Part shown: in pieces, positions 45,880 to 58,418 of the stretch
How positions within the stretch are numbered: position 1 is the stretch's first letter
How the letters are laid out: each line of letters starts with the position of its first letter
Source: Loxodes magnus
Lineage: Eukaryota; Ciliophora; Karyorelictea; Loxodida; Loxodidae
Length of the DNA: 64,000 bases
Assembly: GCA_946699065.1 (NCBI GenBank)
Contig: CAMPDV010000323.1
Coordinates: forward strand, 62,001-126,000
Direction: 5' to 3'
Notes under the pieces: model-generated
Seen by the model: the letters and a program-made list of their open reading frames with translations, nothing else
The model's database searches: none
Told to the model about the DNA's origin: nothing
Position numbers and translations under genes: made by a program

Positions 45880-46129
45880 AACTGACAAAAATTCTCGAAT
45901 TGCTTAAATATAAAATTAGATATATTTTCCAGTAAATTTTATGATACTTTTATAAAAAAAACTTCAAGTATAAATGAACTAAAAGAATGGGGTTTATAAT
46001 AGATTTTATAATCAAGCAAAAGGAGAACTGTTCATCTTGATGATTCTTCTAATATTAAAATTGTTCTTTTAATGATAACTAAATTAAAACAAAAATATAT
46101 ACGGAGGATAATTTTATTACGTTTAGGTT

Positions 46130-46440
46130 ATCTATATAGCTATTTAATTTAATCGAAGTTAGATTTTTGATGAGAAACTATTTTACATCTGATCTATCTT
46201 TCGATGGGTTTTTTGATCCGAAATGATTTTCTTGAAGGCTGCAAATCGTTTCAATATCGGTCTTAAAATAAATTTTGGAGACAAGTATGAGTTCTTGGAT
46301 CTTTTCTATCAAGCTTAAAGTCTAAAAACTTTCTATAAATCCTCCCGTTTGGATCGCAGAAATGTGTTTGCTGGTTATAAAGTCGTTGTTTTTCCCAGTT
46401 AACTCTCGATTATCCCGTTCTGACTCGTTTAATTACATAA
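46130..46440 (-). pseudogene. ORF1 C-terminal fragment
   Basis: The minus frame reads VNWEKQRLYNQQTHFCDPNG then RIYRKFLDFKLDRKDPRTH, matching the family C-terminal block (DKDGRIFRRRLFQG), followed by LFQDRY(TGA)NDLQPSRKSF. The zinc knuckle is not found upstream. A short 5'-truncated copy. Confidence 0.5.
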
Positions 46441-47029
46441 TAAAAAGCCAATTTAAGTTTTTAGCAAATAGGGTTATGAGTTGAGATCAAAATGTTGAGA
46501 CTATACTTTAAGAGTAGCCCAGATGATAAATGGCAGTTTTAGAGTTATGGAAGCGGAATTTAATAACTTATTAGAAGAAAGAAAATAAAATAATAAAAGC
46601 GAGTAAAAGGATGAGTGAGAGTGTTTTGAAAAGAGCTTGAAAAGAGCTATATTATTTAGGAATTTAAATTCAATAAAGAATTACTTAAAACTCAGATTCA
46701 TATTTTTCTTATTTTAAATTACTGAAGATAACTATCTATATTTAAGTGATCATTTTAATCCATAATAAAGTAATTCTTAACAATTACAAGTGAAGAAAAA
46801 AGTAAAATTTTAATTTACACTAGTAAAAAATTAATACATTGCTGATATTCAAGCTTATTATTAAAGAAAGCTTAAAAGAAAGTCAAATAATTACATTTCA
46901 TAGGTAATTATTAGACAATTTAAAAAACGAAAAAGCATATACAGTTAAAACTTTTATTTTATTATGCAATTAATGTATCAATTTTAAAATTTAAGATCAA
47001 AAAGGAATATCTATATGAATTAATTTACG

Positions 47030-47960
47030 TGACTACTCCATTGATAGGTTGATCATAAATTAAGAGAGAATCAAAAGTAAGAGTATTCTTGAAAATTATC
47101 TTTATTTCTAATTCTTCTTCCATTAGATTCATTATATCCTGATCTGAATAATTAGAATCAATCTCCATCATTAGGTCTTTTTAAAACAGTAGGATTCTAT
47201 TCTCTATCTATTATTTTTTAACTCTTTAATTTGTCTTTAGATAGTTAAGCTATCTGTTAATCTTTTCTGAGCGCATCGCAAGTTTCTTTCCACATTTTCT
47301 TAGAATTGTTATAAAGCTGCTAAATTAAGTTTTTATTTTTGTCCTCTTGATAAATGATTATAAATTCAAGTATGCTCGCTGGATTACTCTGTAGTTTTTA
47401 CCAATCGTTTTCTAATAAAAAATAATTTTTTATATATAATCTCGTTTTCTTTTCTCAAATATATCTTTCAGAAAATTTTTAATGTGATAATCTATTTCTC
47501 TTCTATTGCTCACTTGTAGAGTTCTTATCAAATTTTCGAATTTTTAATTTTCTCACGCGATTTATTCAAGTCTGAGGTTTAAGAAAGCTTATTTTTATTA
47601 GTTATTGCTGATATTTACGTTCGCGAGATTCTCTATTAACTATTCTCTTTCTTCTTTGTATTATCTACAATCTTCTATTATATGGTTCTCATCTTCCTTT
47701 CTATAATTGTAGAATCAGCATGCTTCACTCTCTATAAGCTTTCGTTCTTTCATTGTTTATACTGCTCCATTACATTTGGCTTGTAGTCTAAATAAGTAGC
47801 ATATTTCCTATTTTCTGTGTTTGCTGAATCTTAAATAATTTGAAATTCCTTGTATGAATAGCTCTATTCATTCACTTCAATATTTTTAGCAGGTAATCAT
47901 ATTCTATTTTCGTGTAATAGAATTAACATCATTATGGAACTTTATCGCTTTTTTATCATT
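47030..47960 (-). pseudogene. LINE ORF2 C-terminal fragment
   Basis: The minus strand reads ISNYLRFSKHRKQEICYLFR then LQAKCNGAVQTMKERKLIES, then EAC(TGA)FYNYRKEDENHIIEDC and RQYKEEREQLIENL. This is the C-terminal CxxC...H...C site of non-LTR ORF2 with Tyr in place of the second Cys and TGA where Trp is plausible. A helix-rich, acidic tail continues to about 47030 (DLMMEIDSNYSDQDIMNLME). The RT domain is absent, so it is a 5'-truncated copy of an element related to, but distinct from, the one at 33.7-36.0 kb. Confidence 0.7.
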
Positions 47961-48278
47961 ATTTTTCCATCTATTTCATATATAATAAAATAATAATTAA
48001 AATTAAAAGAAACAAAGGATGCATGAAAAGAAACTTAAAACTAGGAGAAAGATAATTCAGAAAATGAACGAAAATAACAAAAAAAAATAATTAACTTGCT
48101 TAAATATCTGTATATTAAGAGGTACTTAATCAAAAATAAAAAGAAGACATAAAAAGCATGATCACTTCTAACTTTTTTAACTTATTATAAAGTTTATTGT
48201 CTTAATCAACTAAAAGATATTTGTTGCTTATATATTTTCCAATACCTTATAGTAAATATTTTATAAGTGATTTTAATA

Positions 48279-48624
48279 AGATAAAAGAGCTTCAATACTT
48301 TGAGTATTGGGACATAATTGCACACTTTTAAATATATTTTGTGCGAATTAAGTTAAGTATAAGATTTTATGTAAGTTTTAATCAACTTTTAGTTAATTCT
48401 TCCTGTTCTGCTTTTGTTTCTTCTATATTATTTCTTAGTTCCACACTCGCTTTTCTTCTTTCTTTTTATTTTCAATTTTCTTCTTATTTATTTTTTTGTA
48501 TAACCATTACTTAAGTTCCTTTCTTAAATTATATACTTTCTCACATCAATTTATCTTTTTGCTTTCTCTATTATATTTTTTAATTTCTATCATTTTTGAA
48601 GCAATTTTTGATGAAAATGTTTGA
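48279..48624 (-). pseudogene. LINE 3' end (copy B)
   Basis: Copy of 2615-2960, differing at a few bases. The plus-oriented partner element of copy A is missing here because the repeat begins inside the spacer. Confidence 0.5.
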
Positions 48625-50267
48625 TGTATTTTTCAATATTTTAATATAATATTTATATATTTTATGCTAGTATAATAAATCTAGCTTTTATTCTGCTAAC
48701 ACAATTTTATAAACTAAGTTTCTGAGTTTATTGATCATTAAAATAAATGCTCATTCTTATAAAAATTTATATCTTAATATCTAGAAATTTAGCCTTATTA
48801 AAATTAATCTTATGGAATGACTTAAAAGCGCATTTTAATTTAAAAAAAGATAAAAAAAGCAAAATTTAAAGTCAGACTTTTAGATTATTCTTATTCGATA
48901 TTATCTTACCAACTGTAATTGTTCAAGGGGTTAACGAAATTATCTTACCATCTTTCGTACTTAATCAGAAAAGCCTTTAGTGGCTTAATATTCTAATTCT
49001 TATATAATTTAATTCCATTTTGACCGAAATCAAATCTTTTAAGCTGGATTATTTTAAATTCGCAAGTTTAGCCAAAGAAATATAGAGATTAATAGTTCTG
49101 ACCTTTAAAGAGGTTTAGATGGTAACTTAATATAAGTTACTATCTTTTAGCAAAAATGTGTACTGTATAGTTAAGACTCTGATTTTTAGTAAAAAGAAAT
49201 TTGCTTATTTCCGGTGAAAAGATTATGAGTAAGTATGCCGAGAAAGAAAAAACTCAGAGATGAGCAAGCTCAGAGGAGATAATACTTTAGTAATAAATTT
49301 AATTATTTAAGATAAGGCAAAAAATTGTCGGAGTGATTCTGTCTTTTCTGTATAACATTTAAGAAAGCAAAAATATAAATTAGGTTAATGGTAATATTTA
49401 GAAGAAACTAATTCTAAAAACATTGCTCTTATATTATAATTTTTGAACCAAAAATCATTAAAAATTTAATCAGAAAATCTTAGACTTGAAGCACATAATA
49501 ATAATCATTAATTTTAAAGTGAAACATTTAAAATTGTTTTAAACTTGTATTATATTGAAAAACTACACGACTCTTTCAATATAAAAATGCATTAGAACTA
49601 AAAAATTCAGAGGGACTAAAAACTATGTATGCATAGACGAATTTAAGTCCACATTTCAATTCATCAATCTAAAGCTTATTCTATTTTTTCTTCAACCATT
49701 AATCATTTCTTATCATCATTTTATATATAAACTATAAATAGAAAATTCAAAAAGCTTTAAATTTACTATTCCACAATAAAAAGTTCTATTAAAACTTTTA
49801 GTTATTTCGTGCAAAATTTATCAGTAGATTAATCAATCATAACTGAAAAATTTACTCAATAATTTAAACTTAATTAAACAAAGTTAATTCAGAAAAAGAA
49901 AGATTTTTAATCTAAGAAAAATAATGTGAATAGAAATAAAATTTCTAATCTATAGTAATATTAGAATTTTTATTTGCTTATAGTAAATTTTACCTTTTAT
50001 ATATAAAAGATAGATTAAAAGCGAATTTACTTATTTATCAAAATTATTACTTTTTCTTCGAAAGTTAATTTTCCAACATAACCAAATATAAAGTAAGTAG
50101 ATAGTGTATTTTCAAACTTAGTTTCGACTGTTTTGCTTGGTGTTAAATCGATTGCTTCTAATTTCAAAAATAGATCTGGACAAATTTTTAAATTATAAAC
50201 CTTTTCTCTAATATGCTACTTATAAAAAATATTGCTTGTAGGTTTATTAAAAGGATTTTTAGAAGCT

Positions 50268-51068
50268 GCTAAAGAAACAGGAGCACATGACATCTTAATA
50301 GATCTAAAAAATGGAAAAATAAAAATGGAAAAAAACGTCCCAAAATGCATCTTAACTCTGAAGAAAAGCCTAAAAATTAGAATAAGTCCATATTGAATTA
50401 AAAGGTTTCTGAATTTACTACGGTTTAATAAACAAATTTTAATCAATTTGTCAAAGTTATATTAAACTTACAAGAAGAGGTTAATAGACTAAAGAAGAAA
50501 GCGAATAAATTAATGGAAGATTTCTTAAGCATGAAGCATATTCTAAAGATGAAACCCTAAGAGCGAAATCTTAGTAGGTTTATACTATTCAGTAAAGTTA
50601 AAATAGTCAATCTATCAAATGAGTTTCGGATCTTAAAAAGATGAAAAAAGAAGTATAAAAATAGCGATTGAATTAAAGCAAAATTAAATTGAAATATTAA
50701 AGGAGAATTGCAAATAGAGGAAATAAAGATCAAAAATAAAAAAAGAGAATAAAGTTGATATTTTGTAATTCACATAAGCTTCTTCTCAGAAAATATCAAA
50801 ATAAGGCAATGAAATAGATTGGTAGAATCAATAATCTTCAGTAAACATTACCGAAAGAATGTAAAAGGTAACAGGAGAAATTATATTGTAATTAAATAGG
50901 ATAAATCGTAGAATAACGACATAGTACTACTAGCAAAGAGTAAATGAAAAACTTGAGTAAATAAATGATACCACCCATCAAAGAATCTTAAACTTTTTTA
51001 TTAAATTCCTGATACAATGGGAGATCAATTTAAATGACTCCGAAGCCACTAAACTAAGCCTATTCTAT
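50268..51068 (+). pseudogene. Decayed zinc-knuckle ORF1 (copy B)
   Basis: Copy of 4590-5390 with a 14-base addition near 50320 that repeats the local AAAATGG word and adds a further frame shift relative to copy A. Confidence 0.65.
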
Positions 51069-51846
51069 TGATATATAATATAATTTCAAAAAGGATTTTA
51101 GTTTGTTAGAATTATGAAATGCTAGACTTGCTCTCACCGTTTTTATTCTTTTATTAAATATCATAAATAAATTACATTTTTGACTTAAAAAACAATAATA
51201 CTCTAAAGTTATAACTTTAAAAACAATCTATAATATAAAAAAAAGTAAATTATCTATAAAAGCTTGCCTTACTGATAATAAAATGAATACAAAAAAAATT
51301 ATTTGAATACTAATTATTTATAATATGCTTAAAAATATTTCTTTAAAAAAGAATAAAAAATGACAATTATTTTGAATACTTTTTCATTATATTTAATTTA
51401 TTTAACGTAAAGACGTGAGATTTAGATAATATTCGAGTTAGTTAAAAGGCAATTGGAAATTTGGTAAATCAATTAAAATGATAGTTTTAATCAGTTATAA
51501 AAGTAAAAATTAATAATTGGAGCCTAAAAAAGAACAGCAAGAAAATACAAATCGCAATGGAGATAAGTTGAAAGATGAAAAGAACGAAGCTTGAACTTAA
51601 TGAACATAATTAAAATGAAGTATATGATTCATATCCGTAACTTAATCTCATTAACATTTTTATTAAAGTGATTTCTTTTTCTATGGAAAGTTTATTTATT
51701 TTTTTTAGAAAATTTTTGATTATTTGAGCAAAAACCACAAAAAAAAACGATAAACTTTAATTTATATGATCTATTTTAATAAAGCTGGACTAAAATGCAA
51801 AAATATTTAAATGAGTATTTATAATTTATTTAAAAAATAGCTTAAA

Positions 51847-52277
51847 AAGAAATTATTATGTATCTTCTTTACGACTAGTAAAGTATTCTTTAATTGAATT
51901 ACTTAATGACTTAGTTGATGTACTAAAATGCATTAAGCCAGCATTATCATAATAAATATCATCATTTTGGTTATAGTTATCTAGTATTTTAAGTCTGGTT
52001 ACATAATGTCTATTTTATCTATCTCCATAAATGATTTAGTTAACCATCTACATAAATAATGCTTTTATTTATATATTTATATGCTTTTAATTGCCATTTT
52101 ACCACTGCTTCAGAAAAACTTTAACTTAAAAAAGCCATGTAATATAGATCCAACATATGAATTAGCAGCTATATAATCACCGTCACCACATATAGCTCTT
52201 TCAAAAAGACCATCTGTATTAATAAATTATTCTGTAACTTCAGCTCATGCATAACCAGCTGTGATAATATTTATTTA
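51847..52277 (-). pseudogene. Broken gene fragment, unassigned (copy B)
   Basis: Copy of 6170-6600. The same frame breaks are present, so the damage predates the duplication. Confidence 0.35.
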
Positions 52278-53707
52278 ATTTTTTTACTTATATTTTTACA
52301 TTAATTTTGAGTATGTTTCATTTGTACTATAAAAGGAATTAAACAATCTTTATAAAATCAAAATTTATTTGAGTTTATTTCCTCAAGTTTCCATTTCATT
52401 TTTCAAAACACAATAAATTTTCTCTAAAATTGGTATCTTAAAATATGAAATTTATCAGAATTTAGTAAGAAAGTATTAAAAAAGTTAATTTTTCAGAATT
52501 TTTTTAAAAATAAAATAATAAATTGAAAAATTCTAATTTAAATCACGGAAAAAAACTTGAACAAAAATTTAATTTCGAGACTTTTTTTAATCATAACTAG
52601 TTACGAATTTTATTTAATTCGAACAATTATAATCTAAAAACTTTATTTTCTAGTTAATGATAATTTTATTTTTCGCTCACTTTGAAAAATTGCATTAACA
52701 AAATTTTTATGTTTTACTTACTATTATAATAATTTATAATAGTAACAAAAAAAATTGCACATTATAATATAAATTAATTACATAACTTCATCCAAAAATT
52801 TAGCTAAAAGCATATTATTATAGAAATAGAGAATAGTTAAACCTGAAAGTAAATATGAGATATAGTTATTTATTATTATCAGTTGAATAGTTTAAAAATA
52901 TTGTCATTTTAAATATAAATTTTAATTATAGAATCTTTAAATTAAGACTAATAGCCTTCTAAGTTTCCTTCCAAATGTTAAAATTTTAAGTAAGAAATAT
53001 ATTTTATCATGCTTATACATAAAGAAAAGCAGCTAGAAGTAAAAATTTATAAATTTCGATTTAATTTTTCTTATTGGAGTTGGTATTAAAAGACAGAATT
53101 TAAAAAAAAGCTAGAAATTTATTTTTTTAATAGTAATTACAATCTTCTAAATCAATGCTGTGAGGCCAGTCTAAGATTTATCTTTACTATATTAGATGGA
53201 ATTATTAATATTTATAAGTATAATAGATTTTAATGAAATAGTTATGATTACTGAAATATTGGAAAAGGATTATAAATTTAGTTTATAAGGATTATCATAC
53301 ACATTAATCGAAAATGTTAGAGAAAAATTGCTAATAATATAATCCTCTAAATTTAGAGTATAGAAATAAAATGGATAGTTGAAAAACTCTAATTTAGTTG
53401 TCAATAACAGGATAATTTTAAAAGGAAAAAAGAACTTAATTTAATATGAATAAATTCACTTAAATGTTTAAGTAAAATGAAATTACATGTCTAAAATGGA
53501 TATTTATTATATCAAGAAAATTAAAAAAAAAGTTAAAAAATTAATTTTATGAATAGTAAAGAAAATGAGAAATTATATATAAAAATTTTTAACAGAAGTA
53601 AAAAAATATAAATATAAACGAAATAAATTAAAGAAGCATTTATACTAAATTAAATTAAAAAGTTTAAATTGGAGTTTAGTGAATTTGGAGGACTTTCAAC
53701 CTCGTGT

Positions 53708-54412
53708 TCACAGGACCAGTTTGGTAACCTGACTGGAATCAGCTCCCTTCAGAACTCTTTCTTCAGTCGCCTTGGATTGTGTACCACTTCGGTTTGTAGA
53801 TTAAACTCCTGACGGATAAAATTAGTTACAGAATTCTCGTCTAATCTTATCCTAATATTAGTACTATTATTTTTCTTATTATTTTCTATTCCAGTACTAT
53901 TATTTAATTAATTTCAATTTCTAGCATTGTCTATATTTATGTCCAGTTTGTTTGCATACAAAGCATCTTGGTTTATTCCTAATTCATTTCTTGTCTGGAC
54001 TCCTCGGTAACGTAGTAGCTCCTTCTATGTCCATTGGATCTTGAATTATCCTAACTTTGAATTCCTACTACTGTTGCTACTTGCTGTTCTCTTCAAGCAT
54101 AGTTGTTCTCTGCTGCAGCAATCCCATTTCCCTGAAGAAAGTGTTTTGCTCTCGATCGTAGACTTCCCAGAAGCTTTCTTTCCATTCCTTGAGCTCAGTA
54201 ACTTGATTTTTTAGAGCTCTATTCTCTAATCGTAGCCTCTTTACTTCTTCCTTCAGGTCAGCGAATGCGACTAAAATTTATGCCTGTTCTTCCTGGAACT
54301 ATGGCATCACAAACTCTCGCACGACTGCTGCTTCTTGCGTCTCCAGCACCTTTCTAGGTCCTTCCTCTTCAGTTGATGTCATCGGGGTAGCCTTTTGGCT
54401 CTTTTGTCCCAT
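53708..54412 (-). CDS. Zinc-knuckle ORF1 protein, copy B
   Basis: Copy of 8033-8737: same 234-aa frame, same coiled coil, CFVCKQTGHKYRQC knuckle and same internal TGA before the knuckle. Only a handful of base differences. The 3' stem-loop is at 53688-53703 and the leader block just upstream at about 54521-54555. Confidence 0.75.
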
Positions 54413-55267
54413 CTTTTAGGTTGGTCTGGAAGTTCCTAGTTGAGTCTATTATTCTTGAAGGTTTTGAGAAGAAGATGTGTGAGTTAAAGTTGAGGGTTCT
54501 TCCTTTCTCTCCCCTTTTTAGGAGGTGGTATAAAAGCCTTTCTTAAACCCTTCTACCATTTTTATTTAAAGAAAGATTTATTTAATAGAAATTAAGCAGA
54601 TAATAAAGAAGAATTTTCTCATAATAAAAATATAATTTCGAAAGCTAAATTATTAAGTCCATAAAAAATTAAATATTAAGAGACAATAATAAGTTATTTT
54701 ATTATTCTGAAGATAAATTTACAGAATTATGTTAATTTTACGATATAAATTTGAGAGATAAGGTCCAAGAGAATTTAATAGCAGAATTTTGAAAATGTTA
54801 AATAGGTTTAATATTCAGAAAGAAATTATGATAAAAATTTTAAAATAAAAAGTTTAAAAAAACAGAAAAAATATCATAATTTTTTAAAATAATTATACAA
54901 TTTGGAGCAAACGAAAATTTCATTTATTTAGTTAGAAAAACATCAAAAGAAAAAAGCCAACGTGTTATAAAAATTAGACATATTAATAATGATATTAAGT
55001 AAATTTGAATGAAAAAATTGTTTGCATAAAACATAAAAATACACTTCACGTATCTACATTTCATTAAGAAGAAAACTTAAAACAGCAAGATTATCCAAAG
55101 TAAAGAAGTATTTTTTTAATTTGCTAGTATAAATGTATTCTAAATTACGATATTAAAATTAAAGAACATAGAAATTAATTACCATAAAAAGATAAATAAT
55201 ATAACATAATATATTAAAGTGATTTTACCTTTTTTTGACTAATCACAAAATTAGAGTTTGCATAAAT

Positions 55268-55959
55268 TTTTCTTATCAGAAATCTTCTTCAGAGTAGACT
55301 TGAATTACTTCTCACTTTCCCTTGCTTCCACTAAGACTTGCATTCATGAGCTTCCATACACCAAATCCATGTTGTCTTTTATTCCATTTTCTTGCTTCAA
55401 TTAGTATTAGAGGTATTGCTTGGATGATTTATTGTTCTTTTTTTCTATATATTGTGCTTCTTTTGAACAGTATTTTTTAAACATTTTATTTAATGCCTTT
55501 CGTTCTTCTTTTTTTCTTTTTCCTTAAAATTCCAACAGTTTCTTACCTTGTGGTCTTATTTCTTACAGTATCAGCACCTAATTATTGGTCTTATTTATGT
55601 ATAAATTAATGCTTAATTTATTTCTTCTCTCTGTGTCTCTACATCCATGGGATCATAGTTTATCTTATTTTGCAGTTCCTAATATTTTCCATAATTTATT
55701 CTTTGTAATTTTTCTTCAGTCTGTTGGATTAATGAGTATATTTGCCGAACAGAAGGTCTTCTTACAATATCTTATTTTAATCCATTGTTTTCCTGTTTCA
55801 GTTAATCAACTTGCTAGATTAGCACGCATACTTAATTTTAAAGTTCTTAGAGTATCTGTTAGAGTTTAAGGTTTTCCTTTTTTTAGATGCTAAAATAAAT
55901 CTAAATTTCTTATTATTTTTATTTGTCTAATTTGGAGATTGTTATTTTTTAGGTACCAT
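55268..55959 (-). pseudogene. Zinc-knuckle ORF1, frameshifted (copy B)
   Basis: Copy of 9590-10281. At the codon that is TGA in copy A (QH-TGA-FGVW) this copy has GGA, showing TGA arose there from Gly or the reverse. The plus frame 55585-55869 is its antisense shadow. Confidence 0.65.
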
Positions 55960-56136
55960 TTTATATATCATAATAAATATTAAAAATTTAACAATCAAAC
56001 ATCTAATTAAATAATAAATTAATTTTTATTTTTATAAATTTTTTTAATTTTAGGCAATAAGAAAATAGCATTCATTAAAGGAAAAATAACAAAAAATTAA
56101 TTAAGATTTACTATTAAAAATTAATTTAGTATAAAA

Positions 56137-56177
56137 GGTCTGCATACCAACGATGTACTACGTGTTCTTTAATCAAA
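56137..56177 (+). other. 3' hairpin plus TTTA tail (copy B)
   Basis: Copy of 10460-10500. Confidence 0.45.
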
Positions 56178-58079
56178 TTTATTTATTTATATGAATATTT
56201 AAGAGGTTTTAGATGAAGAAAAAATTTCACTCAGACTTTTAAACAAAATAAAGTAAAATTAGAATTAGAAAATTTTTATTTTATTTATCATTTACAGATT
56301 TAAAAAAAATATGTAAAATGCTATTCTGAAGATTATTGATTTTACAAATGATGAAATTATTTCCTAATTTCTGATTATAAATGCTCAATTTTTTATTTAT
56401 ATTCAACTAGTAATTTCTAGAATGTATTTTGTTCCCAAAATAATATTTTTTTAAAGAATAAGAAGATGGTTCTCTATAAGATATTTAAATTGCGATTCTA
56501 TGAATATTGATAATGTAAGCTTTATATATATATTGATTTATAAGTATCTAAAAAATTCTATTTATATAATGAAGAATAAAATTAACATCATCTTTTTAGC
56601 ATAATTTTCATCGAATATGATTTAAATTATTAAATGTCATTAAAACCAGATTACAATTCTCTTTCTTGATTAATTAACACAGTGACTTCTAAAATCTTGA
56701 TGATATCTTTATCTATATGTTCAATACAAAAAATATAGCAAAAATTATTTAAATAAAATTTCTTTTTGACTAAAACTCTTCCAAAGCAACAAGAAACTAT
56801 TTAATTTATATTTTTATCTAAACATATGTAGTTATTATTATATTTTCGATATGATATCTTACTACCACATTCAACTTTTATCTCTTCAAATGCCTAAAAT
56901 TATATTAAACTATTTTCGTTCTATAATCATTTATTTTGTCAGTTAAAGATATATTAAAAAAATATATTAATAAAGGTAATTAAAATCTTTTAGTGAAACT
57001 AAGGCTAAAATTAATTTACTTATTATTCTATAAACTTACTTTATTTTAATTAAAAAACTTTATTTTTATTTTTGACACTTTTTAAATATTAATATTCGAT
57101 TAGTAATTTTAATTACTTTGAATATCTCTAACATAGTAAAATATCATTTATAAATAAAATATTTGTTTATATATTTTTGATGCTTCATTTCATAATTTTT
57201 CTTTGAGTATTTCATTTTATTGAGTTTATTTAAAATTTTTTTGTAAATTTTGTTTTTTTCGCTTTTATAAAATTATATGATTGTTTTAGTTTTTTTATAT
57301 AAGTGTATATAATACAATAAAAGAAAGGTTTTCTTCTTTTTTTATATATTTTAATGTAGACTTAACTTTTTTCCGAATAGACTTTTATTTTTTAAGATTT
57401 TTTACTTTTTAAAGTATTTTTTGGAGCTTAAATAATTAGAAGAAACTATTTTAAGAAAATTTTTTTTTATTAAATCTTACACTTTTTACCTAAATAAACT
57501 TCTCTTCTACCTTTTTGAATTGACTTGCATTACTATTATTATTGGCGCTTATTTATTTCCAAAAAGTTATTCTTAACAAAAATTGTTACTATATAGTGTT
57601 ACTTTTATTATTTTAATTTTTAATTTTATTTATATAAAAATACCTTTTTGGTGCTTTATTATTTAACAATTACATAAAATAAATACTTCAATGGTCCTTA
57701 ATTGAAGATTTCAATTTATAGCTTAAAAATATTAGTAATTAATGACATTACTACCTGATAAGTTAAATTTTATATTTATTTTATTTTAAAAACGAATGTA
57801 TTTTGTATGTTATCTAAGCCAATACAAATTATGCTATAAAGAACCTTAAATTTTTTCTTTATAGTCTTTTGATATATTCCATTAGTTGAAATAATTTGCA
57901 TTACAGATTTCAAATGAACTTCAATTTTTAAAAAATATTGGTAGTAACAAGAGATATTTTGTTACTTCATCTAAATACTACAAAGAATTTACGAAAAATT
58001 TCGAAAAAAAACCAAAAAGTTTAAGTACATTTGACTCACTTTAATGTATCTTAAAATTTTTTTAATTTATCCAAGTTAA

Positions 58080-58418
58080 ATGAGTTTCATTGAAAAAATA
58101 AGCAGGCATATGCAAAAAATCAAAAGAGATTTAGGAGAGCTAACTTCAAACTACAAGAATAATAAACAGTACAAATACGTAGAAAATTTTACCTTAGCTG
58201 CAGAATAGGTTATTTATTAATTATTTCTTAAGAGCTTTAAAATACCAAAAAACATTGTTATTAAGAAATAGAAAAATCATTTATCAAATGAAAAATTTAG
58301 CGAAAATAAAATAAATCTCTTTTATACTCAAATTTTAGATATATTAAAACCTTATCTAAAAGCTTTTTTAAAATGCATTAAATTTTCCAAAATATTCTTA
58401 TAATGAAAGAAATTTATG
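58080..58418 (+). other. Possible small gene, hypothetical (copy B)
   Basis: Copy of 12402-12740, same frame and start. Confidence 0.3.
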
